The translations under genes were made by a program, and so were the position numbers. Positions 45,652-56,235 of a stretch of DNA of 64,000 nucleotides are shown one piece after another. The stretch comes from Lactobacillus colini (GTDB lineage: Bacteria > Bacillota > Bacilli > Lactobacillales > Lactobacillaceae). The DNA is taken from the NCBI RefSeq assembly GCF_017874575.1, contig NZ_JAGGLU010000004.1, positions 62,001 to 126,000 of the forward strand. Direction: 5' to 3'. Below the pieces are notes generated by a model. The model was not told the origin of the DNA. It made no database searches and saw only the letters and a program-made list of their open reading frames with translations. The stretch's first letter is position 1, and each line of letters starts with the position of its first letter.

Positions 45652-46275
45652 TTAAAGAAGTTCCGCCTCTCTAAAACTAAAATAATCAGTATCAGAAACC
45701 ACGAAATGATCCAAAAACTCTATTCCCATCATCTTACTTGCCTGCTTGACTTTATTAGTAAAGTCAATATCTTGCTTAGATGGGTTATCATCACCACTAG
45801 GATGATTATGCGCCAAGACAAAGGAACAACAATTATATATTACTGCCCTGCGAAAAATATCACGCGGATGAATAATTGAGCGATTCAATGTTCCTTCACA
45901 AATCATTTTTTCTGCAATTACTTTATTTTTGGAATCAAGAAATAGTGCATATACTTTTTCTTGTTCACTACCACAGAACTTATCTTGCAGATAATAACCC
46001 AATTGGGCACTTGAAGTGAACGCTTCGATCCTCTCATTATGGAGTCTCTTAATGCGATGAACTAGCGACTTTACACACAGTGCTAATTCTTCATCACAAT
46101 CAGGACCTGTCACAAAATCCCATAAATCATTAAGTGATCTGATATTTTTAGCTGTTGCCTTTTCTAAAAGCCTATCGATACTATCGATCTCTCTTTGCTC
46201 CATCACCTCTTTTAATTTGGCAATTAATTGCTTGTCAGTGTGAAGTAAATAATGGTTGTCTTCGTATAAATTCAT
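45652..46275 (-). CDS. radC: RadC family JAB-domain protein
   Basis: A 207-residue protein with the JAMM-type metal motif HNHPSGDD at about 156-163 and the upstream NRSIIHPRDIFRRAVIYN. The N-terminal helix-hairpin-helix region is degenerate. Historically called a DNA repair protein, but its real function is uncertain; related proteins are competence-induced in some Gram-positives. It lies between mreB and a HAD phosphatase, the usual Firmicute setting. Confidence 0.93.
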   Translation of the reverse strand: MNLYEDNHYLLHTDKQLIAKLKEVMEQREIDSIDRLLEKATAKNIRSLNDLWDFVTGPDCDEELALCVKSLVHRIKRLHNERIEAFTSSAQLGYYLQDKFCGSEQEKVYALFLDSKNKVIAEKMICEGTLNRSIIHPRDIFRRAVIYNCCSFVLAHNHPSGDDNPSKQDIDFTNKVKQASKMMGIEFLDHFVVSDTDYFSFREAELL

Positions 46276-46312
46276 TGTTTGAATTCTCCTTTCACCATTA
46301 TTTACGCTAAAA

Positions 46313-46993
46313 CTAGCTAATTATTTTTAAAAATTCAAAAAAATTTTTTAATATCATAGTTGCATTCTTCTTATCCAACTCTGTCGCTGGCTTTAGGTCA
46401 GGAATCATAACACATTTTAAACCTGCAGACTTTGCCGCAGCAACGCCAGTGGAAGAATCTTCAAATACCAAGATATTATTTTTTGGAATTGATATTTTTT
46501 CTTGTGCTAGCAAGTAAATATCAGGGGCAGGCTTAGCTTTAACATGCTGTCTTTTGACATCATCATAACTTAAGTGGAACTCAAAGTAACTCCTAGTTTT
46601 AGTCACTTGTAAATTATGTTCAATAACCCGCTCATAATTACTAGATGCAATTGCTAGTTTCACATTAGCTTGCTTAAACTTATTTAAAGCATCTTGAACA
46701 CCGGGACGCAACTTTAGTTTACCTTCATCAGTCCATTTTTCAACCAAGTCATCAGTACGCTTAATGAAGTCGTCACGTTGGCTTTTACTTTTAAAATATT
46801 GATGATAGAACTTTTCCATTGCGCTAACGCTAGCTCCTACCAATTTTAAATAAGAATCTTCAGGAATAGCTAACCCATCTTCTTTAGCAGCTTGAATATT
46901 AGCCTGCCAATATAAATATTCAGAATTTACTAATAAGCCATCCATGTCAAAAATGATACCTTCTATATCATCTTTAATTCCCTGTACTTTCAT
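46313..46993 (-). CDS. HAD family phosphatase (beta-phosphoglucomutase-like)
   Basis: A 226-residue HAD subfamily IA hydrolase. The nucleophile motif DMDGLLVNSE has Asp16 and Asp18; motif II is ASSNYERV, motif III lies around KAKPAPDIYLL and motif IV is VFEDSSTGVAAAKSAG. The C1 cap domain lies near residues 25-90. The sequence resembles sugar phosphatase or beta-phosphoglucomutase proteins, but the substrate cannot be read from it. It starts one base after folC. Confidence 0.88.
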   Translation of the reverse strand: MKVQGIKDDIEGIIFDMDGLLVNSEYLYWQANIQAAKEDGLAIPEDSYLKLVGASVSAMEKFYHQYFKSKSQRDDFIKRTDDLVEKWTDEGKLKLRPGVQDALNKFKQANVKLAIASSNYERVIEHNLQVTKTRSYFEFHLSYDDVKRQHVKAKPAPDIYLLAQEKISIPKNNILVFEDSSTGVAAAKSAGLKCVMIPDLKPATELDKKNATMILKNFFEFLKIIS

Positions 46994-46994
46994 A

Positions 46995-48236
46995 TTAATT
47001 ACCTTCCAAATAGTTTAAAACAGCGCCAACCAAATAAAACGAGCCAGTTATAACTAAAGTATCATCTGCATTTAGTTCTTCTTTAGCAGTTTCAAAAGCC
47101 TGTCGATAATCAGAAATATACTCCGATTTCTCTTGAATATTTAATGGGAAGTCTTTCTTTTCAGCGGCACGAGGATAATCTATCCTAGTTAAAATAATTC
47201 TTTCATTTGGCTTAAACAAAGCAAAGACTTCTTGCAAGTCTTTATCCTTCATCATTCCAATCAAAAAATGCAATTGTCCTGAGGTATGCTTCCTAACAAA
47301 GGTTAATAAATTACTTACAGCCTGGATATTATGAGCACCATCTGCAATTATTAAGGGTGTTTCATTCAAAATCTGATACCGTCCTGGAATTTGAGTTTGA
47401 TTAATTGCTTGCTCTACTGCTATTTTTGGTAATCTAAAGCCCAATAAAGAGAAAGCCTTTAGACTAACCGCAATGTCATAGCTTTCTACTAAGGGTCGCA
47501 GATTAAACTCATAATAATCGCTATCATGATAATAGATCTTTTCTCTGGATTGTACTTTAAACTGCTTCCCTAATTCATATACAGAAGAATGCTCTAACCT
47601 AGCCTTACTTAATAAAATATCCCTTACATTACTAGGAATATTCCCTAAAACAAGAGGCTTATTTTTTTTAATAATACCACTTTTTTCATGAGCAATATCC
47701 TGGATAGTTGGGCCAATAATCTTTTCATGATCTAGTCCTATAGTCGTTATCACACTAACTTCCGGTACAATTACATTAGTCTTATCATGCTCACCACCAA
47801 TACCAACTTCAATGACAGCATAATCGCATTTTTTATAAGCAAAAAACCAGAATGCTAAAGCAACTTCAAATTCAAAAGTAACCAAATTAAAGCCTGGATC
47901 CTGTCTACGAATATCCCTAATTGCATTAGACACCTGTTTAAAACCAGTAACCAGTTCTTGATTACTAATATCTTGACCATTAACTTGGATACGTTCATTA
48001 AACTTCATAATGTATGGCGATACAAAAAGGCCGGTTTTTTGACCAGCCTTTTGTAATAAATTACTCAAGTAATAAGAAGTCGATCCCTTGCCATTAGTAC
48101 CTGTTACATGTATGGTCTTAACTTTATCTTGAGGATTATTTAATTTATGTAAGATCTTACGAATATAGGACAAGTCATTTTTTTCATGTAAATGTGGCAA
48201 GTGTTCAATCTTTTCAATGACTTCTTGATAATTCAT
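46995..48236 (-). CDS. folC: Folylpolyglutamate synthase/dihydrofolate synthase
   Basis: Mur-ligase-type enzyme adding glutamate to folates. The ATP site TGTNGKGSTS lies at about 45-54, with SPYIMKFNERIQVNG and IEVGIGGEHDKTNVI following, and ADGAHNIQAVSNLL in the C-terminal domain. The length of 413 residues fits. The ATG overlaps the valS stop by one base; valS-folC is a widespread Firmicute pair. Confidence 0.96.
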   Translation of the reverse strand: MNYQEVIEKIEHLPHLHEKNDLSYIRKILHKLNNPQDKVKTIHVTGTNGKGSTSYYLSNLLQKAGQKTGLFVSPYIMKFNERIQVNGQDISNQELVTGFKQVSNAIRDIRRQDPGFNLVTFEFEVALAFWFFAYKKCDYAVIEVGIGGEHDKTNVIVPEVSVITTIGLDHEKIIGPTIQDIAHEKSGIIKKNKPLVLGNIPSNVRDILLSKARLEHSSVYELGKQFKVQSREKIYYHDSDYYEFNLRPLVESYDIAVSLKAFSLLGFRLPKIAVEQAINQTQIPGRYQILNETPLIIADGAHNIQAVSNLLTFVRKHTSGQLHFLIGMMKDKDLQEVFALFKPNERIILTRIDYPRAAEKKDFPLNIQEKSEYISDYRQAFETAKEELNADDTLVITGSFYLVGAVLNYLEGN

Positions 48237-50875
48237 TAGTGACTATCCTTTAATTCTTGAATACGTTGACGAACACCTGCCAGTTGACTTTCGTAATCTG
48301 CTAACTTGGTCTTTTCCTTTTCAATGACTGCTTCTGGTGCATGAGCTACAAATCCTTCATTAGAGAGCTTTTTATTTGCGCGTTCAACTTCACTCTCAAG
48401 GCGTTTTTCTTCTTTTTCCATTTTGGCAATTTCATCATCAACATTTACCAATTCAGTTAATGGAACAAAAATCTGGGCACCTGAAATAACTGCTGTCTTA
48501 GCAAGCTTAGGAGCTTCAATATCAGTAGCAACTTCTAAAGTCTTAGGATGCAAGAAGTTCTCTACATATTCAACATTTTCGTCTAGGATATGCTTATTAG
48601 CTGCTTCATCTAGCTGAATTAGAATATCAATCTTAGATGACATTGGTGCATTAACTTCCATACGAATATTACGTACTGCCTTGATTACTTCAATCAAGAA
48701 GCCCATTTCTTCATCAGCCTGCTTATTATCGAATTCCTTGTGGATAACTGGATAATCAGCAACCATGATACTCTCGCCATCATGTGGCATTGATAACCAT
48801 AGTTTTTCAGTTACAAATGGCATAATTGGATGCATCAAACGTAAAATTTGATCTAAAATCCAAATCAAGTTCTCTTGCTTGCGAGTCTTTAATTCTTCAT
48901 CGTCGCCATTTAGAGCAACTTTAGAAATTTCAATATACCAATCACAGAAGTCATTCCAAATAAAGTTATATAGTTCACGACCCGCTTCACCAAATTGATA
49001 TTCATCAAATAAACGGGTAACTTCAGCAACAGTGTGGTTCAAACGATCAAAGATCCACTTATCTGCTAAATCAAACTTATCAGTATCTGGCATGTGAGCA
49101 GGTTGAGCATCTTCTGGCAAGTTCATAATTACAAAACGACTTGCATTCCAAATCTTGTTGATGAAGTTCCAAGCAGAATCCATCTTAGTATAGCTGAAAC
49201 GAGTGTCTTGACCAGGAGCAGTACCATTAAGCAAGAACCAACGAAGAGCATCAGCACCATACTTATCAATAACGTCCATTGGATCAATTCCGTTACCAAG
49301 AGATTTACTCATCTTGCGGCCTTGTTCATCACGAATTAAACCGTGTAGGACAACATCTTTAAATGGACGCTCTTTAGTAAAGTGAAGACTTTGGAAGATC
49401 ATTCTGGAAACCCAGAAGAAGATAATATCATAACCAGTAACTAGGGCATTAGTTGGGAAGTAACGCTTAAAGTCGCTACTTTCAGTGTCAGGCCAGCCCA
49501 TAGTAGAAAATGGCCATAAAGCACTTGAGAACCAAGTATCTAAGACATCTGAATCTTGTTCCCAGTTTTCAATATCTTTAGGAGCCTCTTCGCCTACGTA
49601 GGTTTCACCAGTCTTCTTGTTGTACCATGCTGGAATTCGGTGTCCCCACCATAATTGACGAGAGATACACCAATCATGAACATCACTCATCCATTGCTCT
49701 AAAGTATGCTCAAATCTGTCAGGAACGAAGTTAACTTTGCCTTCAGCCTTTTGGTTTTCAAGAACTTTATCTGCCAACGGCTTCATCTTAACAAACCATT
49801 GTTTAGAAAGACGAGGTTCAACTTGAACTCCAGAACGCTCTGAGTGGCCTACTGAGTGAACAATTGGTTCAACTTTAATTAGGTAACCTTCTTCTTTAAG
49901 GTCTTTAACTAATGCCTTACGAGCTTCAAAGCGATCCATACCAGCATATTTACCAGCTTCTTCATTCATGGTACCATCATCATTCATAACGTTAATTCTC
50001 TCCAAATTATGACGGTTACCTACTTGGAAGTCGTTAGGGTCATGAGCTGGAGTAATCTTAACCAACCCAGTACCAAATTCTGGATCTACGTGTTGGTCTT
50101 CAATAATTGGAATATGACGACCAACAATTGGCAAGATTAGTTCCTTACCAACAATATCCTTGTATCTTTCATCACCAGGAGCTACTGCTACTGCAGTATC
50201 ACCAAACATAGTTTCTGGACGAGTAGTGGCAATTTCTACGAATCCTGAACCATCAGCAAATGGATACTTAATGTGGTAAAAGGCACCATTATCATCTTTG
50301 TGAATAACTTCAATATCGCTTAAGGCTGTCTGAAGAGCTGGATCCCAGTTGATAATATATTCACCACGGTAGATAAGTCCTTCATTATAAAGCTGAACGA
50401 AGACCTTCCTAACAGCCTTAGAGAGTCCCTTATCAAGGGTAAATCTTTCTCTAGAGTAGTCTAAAGATAAACCAAGCTTAGACCATTGGCTCTTGATGAT
50501 ACCTGCATATTCATCTTTCCAATCCCAAACTTGCTTCACAAAGGCTTCACGCCCCATTTCATGGCGATCTTTACCTTGGGCGCGAAGCTTAGCTTCAACT
50601 TTAGCCTGAGTTGCAATACCAGCATGATCCATTCCTGGAAGATATAAGGCATCATAACCTTGCATACGCTTATAGCGAATTAAGGTATCTTGAATAGCAG
50701 TATCCCAAGCATGACCTAGGTGCAACTTACCAGTAACATTTGGTGGCGGGATAACAATTGAATATGGGTGAGCTTTCTTATCACCTGATGGCTTGAATAA
50801 ATCTTCATCAAGCCAAGTCTGATATCTACCCTTTTCAACCTCTGTTGGGTTATATTTAGGTGCTAAATCTGTCAT
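48236..50875 (-). CDS. valS: Valyl-tRNA synthetase
   Basis: Class I synthetase charging tRNA-Val and editing threonine. Motifs are [16 protein letters not shown] (HLGH near 52-55), the editing-domain [34 protein letters not shown] and a C-terminal coiled coil. The frame extends 22 codons upstream into the T-box leader, but GGAGG lies seven bases before ATG 50875, giving 879 residues. Expression is controlled by a T-box with its own promoter. Confidence 0.98.
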   Translation of the reverse strand: MTDLAPKYNPTEVEKGRYQTWLDEDLFKPSGDKKAHPYSIVIPPPNVTGKLHLGHAWDTAIQDTLIRYKRMQGYDALYLPGMDHAGIATQAKVEAKLRAQGKDRHEMGREAFVKQVWDWKDEYAGIIKSQWSKLGLSLDYSRERFTLDKGLSKAVRKVFVQLYNEGLIYRGEYIINWDPALQTALSDIEVIHKDDNGAFYHIKYPFADGSGFVEIATTRPETMFGDTAVAVAPGDERYKDIVGKELILPIVGRHIPIIEDQHVDPEFGTGLVKITPAHDPNDFQVGNRHNLERINVMNDDGTMNEEAGKYAGMDRFEARKALVKDLKEEGYLIKVEPIVHSVGHSERSGVQVEPRLSKQWFVKMKPLADKVLENQKAEGKVNFVPDRFEHTLEQWMSDVHDWCISRQLWWGHRIPAWYNKKTGETYVGEEAPKDIENWEQDSDVLDTWFSSALWPFSTMGWPDTESSDFKRYFPTNALVTGYDIIFFWVSRMIFQSLHFTKERPFKDVVLHGLIRDEQGRKMSKSLGNGIDPMDVIDKYGADALRWFLLNGTAPGQDTRFSYTKMDSAWNFINKIWNASRFVIMNLPEDAQPAHMPDTDKFDLADKWIFDRLNHTVAEVTRLFDEYQFGEAGRELYNFIWNDFCDWYIEISKVALNGDDEELKTRKQENLIWILDQILRLMHPIMPFVTEKLWLSMPHDGESIMVADYPVIHKEFDNKQADEEMGFLIEVIKAVRNIRMEVNAPMSSKIDILIQLDEAANKHILDENVEYVENFLHPKTLEVATDIEAPKLAKTAVISGAQIFVPLTELVNVDDEIAKMEKEEKRLESEVERANKKLSNEGFVAHAPEAVIEKEKTKLADYESQLAGVRQRIQELKDSH

Positions 50876-50889
50876 TAAAATTCCTCCAT

Positions 50890-51114
50890 AAAAAAAGCCC
50901 CAGACATAATGTCTAGGACGATTCACTAACCGCGGTACCACCTATATTAAGTGCATTAGCACTTCTCTTATAAGCGATAACGGTGCTGAAGTGTCCGAGT
51001 AGACCTACTTAAAGTTCAATCTACTAGCTAATCAAGCTACTAGTTACTCTCCAGCCTCTCAGCGTTGTGACCTTTCTCTGTTAATGAAAGTAACACCTCT
51101 TGATTGTTGCTTTG
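50890..51114 (-). ncRNA. T-box leader of valS
   Basis: The T-box core AGGTGGTACCGCGG lies at 50930-50943 on minus. The terminator hairpin (50898-50917) is followed by seven T at 50890-50896. A candidate Val specifier GTC lies at 51002-51004 on minus. The valS ribosome binding site follows the terminator directly. Confidence 0.92.
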
Positions 51115-51120
51115 TTTATG

Positions 51121-51126
51121 ATTATA
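51121..51126 (-). promoter_or_regulatory. valS T-box promoter -10 (extended)
   Basis: Perfect TATAAT on minus preceded by TGC; the -35 region is T-rich and weak. It starts the leader at about 51114, only 13 bases from the stop of the convergently oriented neighbour's coding block downstream on the plus coordinate axis. Confidence 0.6.
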
Positions 51127-51138
51127 GCATTTTACTAG

Positions 51139-52857
51139 CTAAGAAAAAAGATGCTTACTTCGATGAAAAGATTTTTTAATACCATAAACTAACAACCATA
51201 GCCAAGATAAGATGCTAAGCCACATTAAGATCCAAAACCAAGTTGGAGCTATAAAATATAATATAGCTGAATTACTACCAACTCCACTTTGAACATATGG
51301 CTGATAAATCTTATTCTTAGTTACATCGGTTGCATCTTTGCCATTAACTATTAAATGCGATTGACTATACATCACAATCGGTAAGTAACGTTTCTTAGTA
51401 TTTTTACTTTGCCAAAAAAGATATAACCTATCACCTTTAACCTTATACTTATAATACTTTAGTTGCTTTAGTACTTGCTGTTCAAAAATATCATTAGTTG
51501 CTGATGTCTTAGCTGGTAAGTAATCAGGTTGCGCTCGTAATGATAGGTCTAGTAATTTTCGACTATTAGTTTTATACAGAATATTTCTGAACTGAACACG
51601 ATCCTTCGGCATCTTATAGTAATTACCATTGGTAATTACTTTACTATCATTAAGGTATATGTCAACAAAAAACTTATTGTAATTTCTGGTAATCGCGACA
51701 TTTTGCTTTACCATTAAGATTAATACAATAAACGCTAATATCTTTGCCTTGAGACCATACTTTAAATTCAGGTGCGTTAATGTAATACCAATTGCCATAA
51801 AAATCAACGGCCATATTCCTATCGATAAGCGATATGGGAATTGAATCGAAGCCCTAAACTTTGGATATTTAGCCTGAAGTCTAAACCAAGGCATTAAACG
51901 TGAAGCAACAATCAGCCAAAATACCGCAACACTTGTAGCTAAAGTATTAAGAGGTATCTTCTTAAAATGAAATAGAATATATACTGCCTGTAAGATAATT
52001 ACTATTGCAGTACTCAATAGAAGTGCAGCATGAAAGTTCTGATCAGAAACTATCTTAAAAGCATATCCTCTTAAAGAGTGAGCATTCGGTAGAGCTAAAT
52101 TATTACTACGATAAAGTAACAACATTGCACCCCAAATATTCGCCGTTAGCAAAATTGCAAGCCCGATAGACTTTAAACAAGATATAATCATTTCTTTCTT
52201 GTCAATAGTCTTAATTAATCCATAAATAGCAAACGGAATAATCGTAATGGTTAACATCAAAGTTGACCACAAGTGTATTTGAGCTATGATAGACATTATT
52301 AGCGCTAATTGTAGCCAATGAATTGGGCGCTTGTGGTCTTGAACCATATTCACAGCCTGAATGATCACTAGTGGTGCTAATGCACCGCCCCAGCCCATAA
52401 AATTAAATCTTTCAAAAGAAACAACAAAGTTGCTCTCTGTGTAAATTAAGCTCAATAATAAGGCAATCCACTTATTAGTCTTAACCTTCAGGCTTAACTG
52501 ATACATTGATATGGCACCAATAAGATGAACAGCTATAATTGATATAATCTCAAACCGATACCAAGTACCACATATAAGTAGTAATATTCCATTTAAATAA
52601 GCAAAAAATGGTCCATAAATTGCATTGAACACGCGACCAGTACGATACAGACCATAATTCATCTGAAAATAAGAATAATTTCCAGTTTTAATCTGCGCCA
52701 TTGCATCATAAAAACGCTGAAAATGAATCATTGTATCACTACCAACAACCGTCGCTCGATTAACTAGTTGATAGCTGATACCATATATAATTACTAATAG
52801 CATAATTATATACGGTAAACATGCTAATATATAATTTTTAATTTTATCTTTTGGCAC
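51139..52857 (-). CDS. Large polytopic membrane protein, PTPS-related/GT-C-like
   Basis: A 572-residue protein with roughly twelve membrane helices. A first periplasmic loop contains VGSDTMIHFQRFYDAMAQIKTGNYSYFQMNYG, and a soluble segment lies near residues 390-530 before two last helices. The layout and loop resemble the 6-pyruvoyl-tetrahydropterin-synthase-related membrane family and lipid-linked glycosyltransferases of the GT-C fold, so a role in glycosylating a surface polymer is possible. The start is GTG behind AGGAG. It stands alone; no terminator is seen after it. The assignment is tentative. Confidence 0.75.
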   Translation of the reverse strand: MPKDKIKNYILACLPYIIMLLVIIYGISYQLVNRATVVGSDTMIHFQRFYDAMAQIKTGNYSYFQMNYGLYRTGRVFNAIYGPFFAYLNGILLLICGTWYRFEIISIIAVHLIGAISMYQLSLKVKTNKWIALLLSLIYTESNFVVSFERFNFMGWGGALAPLVIIQAVNMVQDHKRPIHWLQLALIMSIIAQIHLWSTLMLTITIIPFAIYGLIKTIDKKEMIISCLKSIGLAILLTANIWGAMLLLYRSNNLALPNAHSLRGYAFKIVSDQNFHAALLLSTAIVIILQAVYILFHFKKIPLNTLATSVAVFWLIVASRLMPWFRLQAKYPKFRASIQFPYRLSIGIWPLIFMAIGITLTHLNLKYGLKAKILAFIVLILMVKQNVAITRNYNKFFVDIYLNDSKVITNGNYYKMPKDRVQFRNILYKTNSRKLLDLSLRAQPDYLPAKTSATNDIFEQQVLKQLKYYKYKVKGDRLYLFWQSKNTKKRYLPIVMYSQSHLIVNGKDATDVTKNKIYQPYVQSGVGSNSAILYFIAPTWFWILMWLSILSWLWLLVYGIKKSFHRSKHLFS

Positions 52858-53040
52858 TAATCCATTTCTCCTATTTTTAATTTTCTCAAGATTAGTGTAC
52901 TACAGTTTAGAAAATCTAAAAAATAAGCCTAGTTTATTTTTATATTGCATATAACTTCAAATGTTTAATCAATAACATCTTGTCTACTTGCATTTGTTAA
53001 TAATCATTGAGCATTTGATCAAAACCTGATGAACTATCCT

Positions 53041-53751
53041 TCAGCGAATATGTTCAACTTCATCTAAGCTTAATTCACGATATTGACCACGTTTCAAATC
53101 TTTATCAAGTTTCAAATTGCCCATTTGTAATCTTTCAAGTTCTAATACCTTCATACCGCAAGCGCCGAACATACGCTTAATTTGATGGTACTTGCCCTCA
53201 CTGATATTAACTTCGATCCTAGCTTGTTCTTGATCAGGATATTTTTCTAAAATAGTGAGTTCTGCTGGCTTCAATTTAGTACCATCAGCTAAAGACATTC
53301 CACTTGCAAATGTTGCTACAGTCCTCTCATCTGGCATCCCTGTAATAAGCGCACGATATATCTTGTTAATGTGTTTTTTAGGAGCTAATAATTCATGTGT
53401 CAACTGACCATCATTAGTTAGCATCAATAAGCCAGTAGTATCCTTATCCAATCTACCTACTGGTGCTATTCCTTGATATTGATCTTTTTTTCTTAGTAGG
53501 TCAATTACAGTATTCTGGCTCTTATCTTCAGTTGCTGACAAGACCCCTTTTGGCTTATTTAATAAGAAATAGTGATATTTTTGGTAAGTAATTTTCTGTC
53601 CATCAACTAAAACTTCATCTTTTTCGTTCACTTTTTCTTTGGGAGTCTTAGCTTTTTGACCATTGATAGTCACAATTCCCTGCTTAATTAGTTTATGAAC
53701 TTCAGATCGTGAGCCAACATTCATATTTGCCAAATATTTATCGATTCTCAT
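53041..53751 (-). CDS. rsuA: 16S rRNA pseudouridine(516) synthase
   Basis: RsuA/RluB/E/F-type synthase. The N-terminal S4 domain is MRIDKYLANMNVGSRSEVHKLI, and the catalytic motif GRLDKDTTGLLMLTNDG carries the nucleophilic Asp. YHQIKRMFGACG is the C-terminal signature. At 236 residues it fits RsuA, which modifies U516 of 16S rRNA. The gap of about 180 bases between it and the downstream membrane-protein gene shows no clear terminator or promoter. Confidence 0.93.
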   Translation of the reverse strand: MRIDKYLANMNVGSRSEVHKLIKQGIVTINGQKAKTPKEKVNEKDEVLVDGQKITYQKYHYFLLNKPKGVLSATEDKSQNTVIDLLRKKDQYQGIAPVGRLDKDTTGLLMLTNDGQLTHELLAPKKHINKIYRALITGMPDERTVATFASGMSLADGTKLKPAELTILEKYPDQEQARIEVNISEGKYHQIKRMFGACGMKVLELERLQMGNLKLDKDLKRGQYRELSLDEVEHIR

Positions 53752-53768
53752 TTTATTTCCCTTTTATA

Positions 53769-53795
53769 TAAAAAACGCGACAATTCTGTCGCGTT
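53769..53795 (-). terminator. thiI terminator
   Basis: Perfect nine-base-pair stem AACGCGACA/TGTCGCGTT (53774-53782 with 53787-53795) and T-run on minus. Confidence 0.9.
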
Positions 53796-53799
53796 AATT

Positions 53800-55017
53800 T
53801 TACAATAATTCAGCGTCTTCTGCTGCCTTATCATTTAAGAACTTTTCATTTGGATAAATTGGTGTTACTTCAATACCATCCATTGCACGCTGTAATAGCC
53901 CATCAACATCAAGTCTAGCTTCAAGCTTTCTAGCCTCTTCTAGCTTAGGCTTAGTCTTAGGACGTGGCGGAGCAAAGATAGTACAGCAATCCTCAAATGG
54001 CTTTATTGATAAATCAAAAGTACCAATATCCTCAGCTAACTTAATAATCTCTGTCTTATCCATAGTAGCTACTGGACGAATAACCGGAGTAGTAGTCACA
54101 TCATTAATTGCTGCCATTGATTCCAAAGTCTGTGAAGCAACCTGACCAACAGATTCACCATTGAAGATAGCAAGACCACCACGTTTAGCACGAATCATAT
54201 CAGCCAAACGCAACATGAATCGACGCTGAATTGTCATCAAGTAACCTTCCGGTAACTTCTCCTTAATTTGTTCTTGAATTTCAGCAAATGGAACCGCAAT
54301 AAAATTAATCTTTCCAGAATAATTAGCCAAAATTCCAGCTAACTCCTTAGCCTTAGCTAATGCCTTGTCACTAGTATAAGGAGGACTGAAGAAATGAACC
54401 ATTTCAATATCTACACCACGTTTAAGTGCTAGATATGAGGCTACTGGAGAATCAATACCACCTGATAACATCATTACTGCCTTTCCGGCACTGCCAACAG
54501 GCATCCCTCCGGCACCTTTAATCAATTGGTTAGAAATATAGATAGCATCTTTTCTAACTTCAATGCGCAAGACCAAGTCAGGCTTCTTCATCTTAACCTT
54601 AAGATTATCCATATTATCGAATAAGTAATCGCCAATCATTTCATTCATTTGGTTAGTATCATATTCGAATTCATGATCACTACGACGAGTATTAACCTTA
54701 AAAGTCATTCCATCTTTAAAAGTTGCCTGCATTAATTCTAGCGCTGTCTTTTTTACAGCTTCAATATCTCTTTCAACTTTAACAGTTGGAGAATAAGTTT
54801 GAATACCAAAGACACGCTTAAGACGATTATCAATCTTTTCAAATGATGCACCATTTAGCACAATGTGCAAGCGATCATGTTTAGGATGGATCTCAATTTC
54901 AGGGAAATCATTGAGCAATCTAGTAATATTACCAGCTAGACGACCAATGAAGTCCTTACGGTTTTTACCTTTAGTAGAGAGTTCGCCATAGCGAACCATT
55001 ACTTCTGTATATTGCAT
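53800..55017 (-). CDS. thiI: tRNA 4-thiouridine synthetase ThiI
   Basis: Makes 4-thiouridine at tRNA position 8. The 405-residue protein has the N-terminal ferredoxin-like and THUMP domains and the PP-loop SGGIDSP at about 185-191. It lacks the C-terminal rhodanese domain of the enterobacterial form, as usual in Firmicutes, so it takes sulfur directly from a desulfurase. That partner is the gene nine bases upstream. The C-terminal region contains [14 protein letters not shown]. Confidence 0.96.
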   Translation of the reverse strand: MQYTEVMVRYGELSTKGKNRKDFIGRLAGNITRLLNDFPEIEIHPKHDRLHIVLNGASFEKIDNRLKRVFGIQTYSPTVKVERDIEAVKKTALELMQATFKDGMTFKVNTRRSDHEFEYDTNQMNEMIGDYLFDNMDNLKVKMKKPDLVLRIEVRKDAIYISNQLIKGAGGMPVGSAGKAVMMLSGGIDSPVASYLALKRGVDIEMVHFFSPPYTSDKALAKAKELAGILANYSGKINFIAVPFAEIQEQIKEKLPEGYLMTIQRRFMLRLADMIRAKRGGLAIFNGESVGQVASQTLESMAAINDVTTTPVIRPVATMDKTEIIKLAEDIGTFDLSIKPFEDCCTIFAPPRPKTKPKLEEARKLEARLDVDGLLQRAMDGIEVTPIYPNEKFLNDKAAEDAELL

Positions 55018-55026
55018 TATTTCACC

Positions 55027-56181
55027 TTACTTTAAATGATTAATCTTTGCAAAATGATTATAAATCTTATCAAATACTTCAATAAATTGTACGGCTTCTT
55101 CAACAGTATTACTTGGATCAAAGCTCAAACGAATTGCACCTGTAGCAATATCATCAGGTACCTTCATTGAATTAAGGGTACCACTTTCAATACCGCTTCT
55201 TGAAGAACAAGCACTAGTAGTAGAAACAAAAATATCCTTTGATTCTAAGGTATGAACTAGTGTCTCACCACGAATTCCTTCCATACCCAAGCAAAGAATG
55301 CTCGGAACAAAATTATCGTTTATTGGTGAAAAAATATGCAAACCTGGCTTGTCTTTTAAATAGTTAATAATTTTAGTCTTAACAGCGAGCTCTTTTTCTG
55401 CGTTTTTCTTTTCGTCTTCAAGATACAAGCGCATTGCCTTTGCAGTTGCAGCAATTCCAGCTAAATTCTCAGTACTTGAACGCAGCCCCTTCTCTTGACC
55501 ACCACCATCAATTAGTGGATCAATCATCTTGCCTTCTTTTTTGTAGAGGATACCAACGCCACGAGGGGCGTGGAACTTATGAGCCGATAAACTCATCAAG
55601 TCAACACGAGGAGTAAATACTTCATCCCAGATATTCTTACCAAGTGCCTGAACATTGTCAACATGGAAAGTTACATTAGGATAATCTGCTAGAATTTCAC
55701 TAACTTCTTTAATAGGCTGAATTGAGCCGATCTCATTATTAACGCCCATAATTGAAACTAAAATAGTTTCACGATCCAGTGCCGCCTTTAAATCCTCAGG
55801 GTTAATCCGCCCAGTCTTATCAACTGGTAACATTGTCACACGAAAGCCTTGCTTTTCTAGAGCACGTACACTATTAGCTACACCAGCATGTTCAATGCTA
55901 GACGTAATAATATGATTGCCAAAATCCTTCTTAGCTAATGCTGTCCCTTTAATTGCCCAGTTATCAGATTCACTGCCGCTTGAAGTAAAGAAAATTTCAT
56001 CTTGCTTAACACCAAGCAAATTAGCAATCTGCTTCCTAGAAGCTTCTAATAACTGATGGGAACGATCACCCATCTTATGAAGACTTGAAGGATTGCCCCA
56101 AATCTGTGTAGCAACCTTATCAAACGTATCCAGTGATTCAGGATAAATTTGAGTAGTTGCACTGTTATCAAAATAAATCAT
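55027..56181 (-). CDS. nifZ: Cysteine desulfurase (NifZ-like, ThiI partner)
   Basis: PLP-dependent desulfurase of 384 residues. The PLP lysine is Lys202 in SLSAHKFHAPRG, and the persulfide-forming cysteine is about 325 in TTSACSSRSG. Pairing with thiI follows the Bacillus nifZ-thiI operon, so its sulfur probably goes to 4-thiouridine. It is the second desulfurase in the window and differs in its catalytic loop from the one at 22704-23861. A palindromic promoter and a hairpin with T-run lie immediately upstream. Confidence 0.94.
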   Translation of the reverse strand: MIYFDNSATTQIYPESLDTFDKVATQIWGNPSSLHKMGDRSHQLLEASRKQIANLLGVKQDEIFFTSSGSESDNWAIKGTALAKKDFGNHIITSSIEHAGVANSVRALEKQGFRVTMLPVDKTGRINPEDLKAALDRETILVSIMGVNNEIGSIQPIKEVSEILADYPNVTFHVDNVQALGKNIWDEVFTPRVDLMSLSAHKFHAPRGVGILYKKEGKMIDPLIDGGGQEKGLRSSTENLAGIAATAKAMRLYLEDEKKNAEKELAVKTKIINYLKDKPGLHIFSPINDNFVPSILCLGMEGIRGETLVHTLESKDIFVSTTSACSSRSGIESGTLNSMKVPDDIATGAIRLSFDPSNTVEEAVQFIEVFDKIYNHFAKINHLK

Positions 56182-56193
56182 GCACTTTCCTCC

Positions 56194-56221
56194 AAAAAAA
56201 CGGTCATTAAAAATGACCGTT
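56194..56221 (-). terminator. Terminator hairpin abutting the desulfurase ribosome binding site
   Basis: Perfect ten-base-pair stem (56199-56208 with 56212-56221) and seven T on minus, directly followed by the GGAGG of the desulfurase gene. It can end ezrA transcripts, but the desulfurase mRNA must also pass through it. Confidence 0.8.
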
Positions 56222-56235
56222 TAATCAATAAATTT

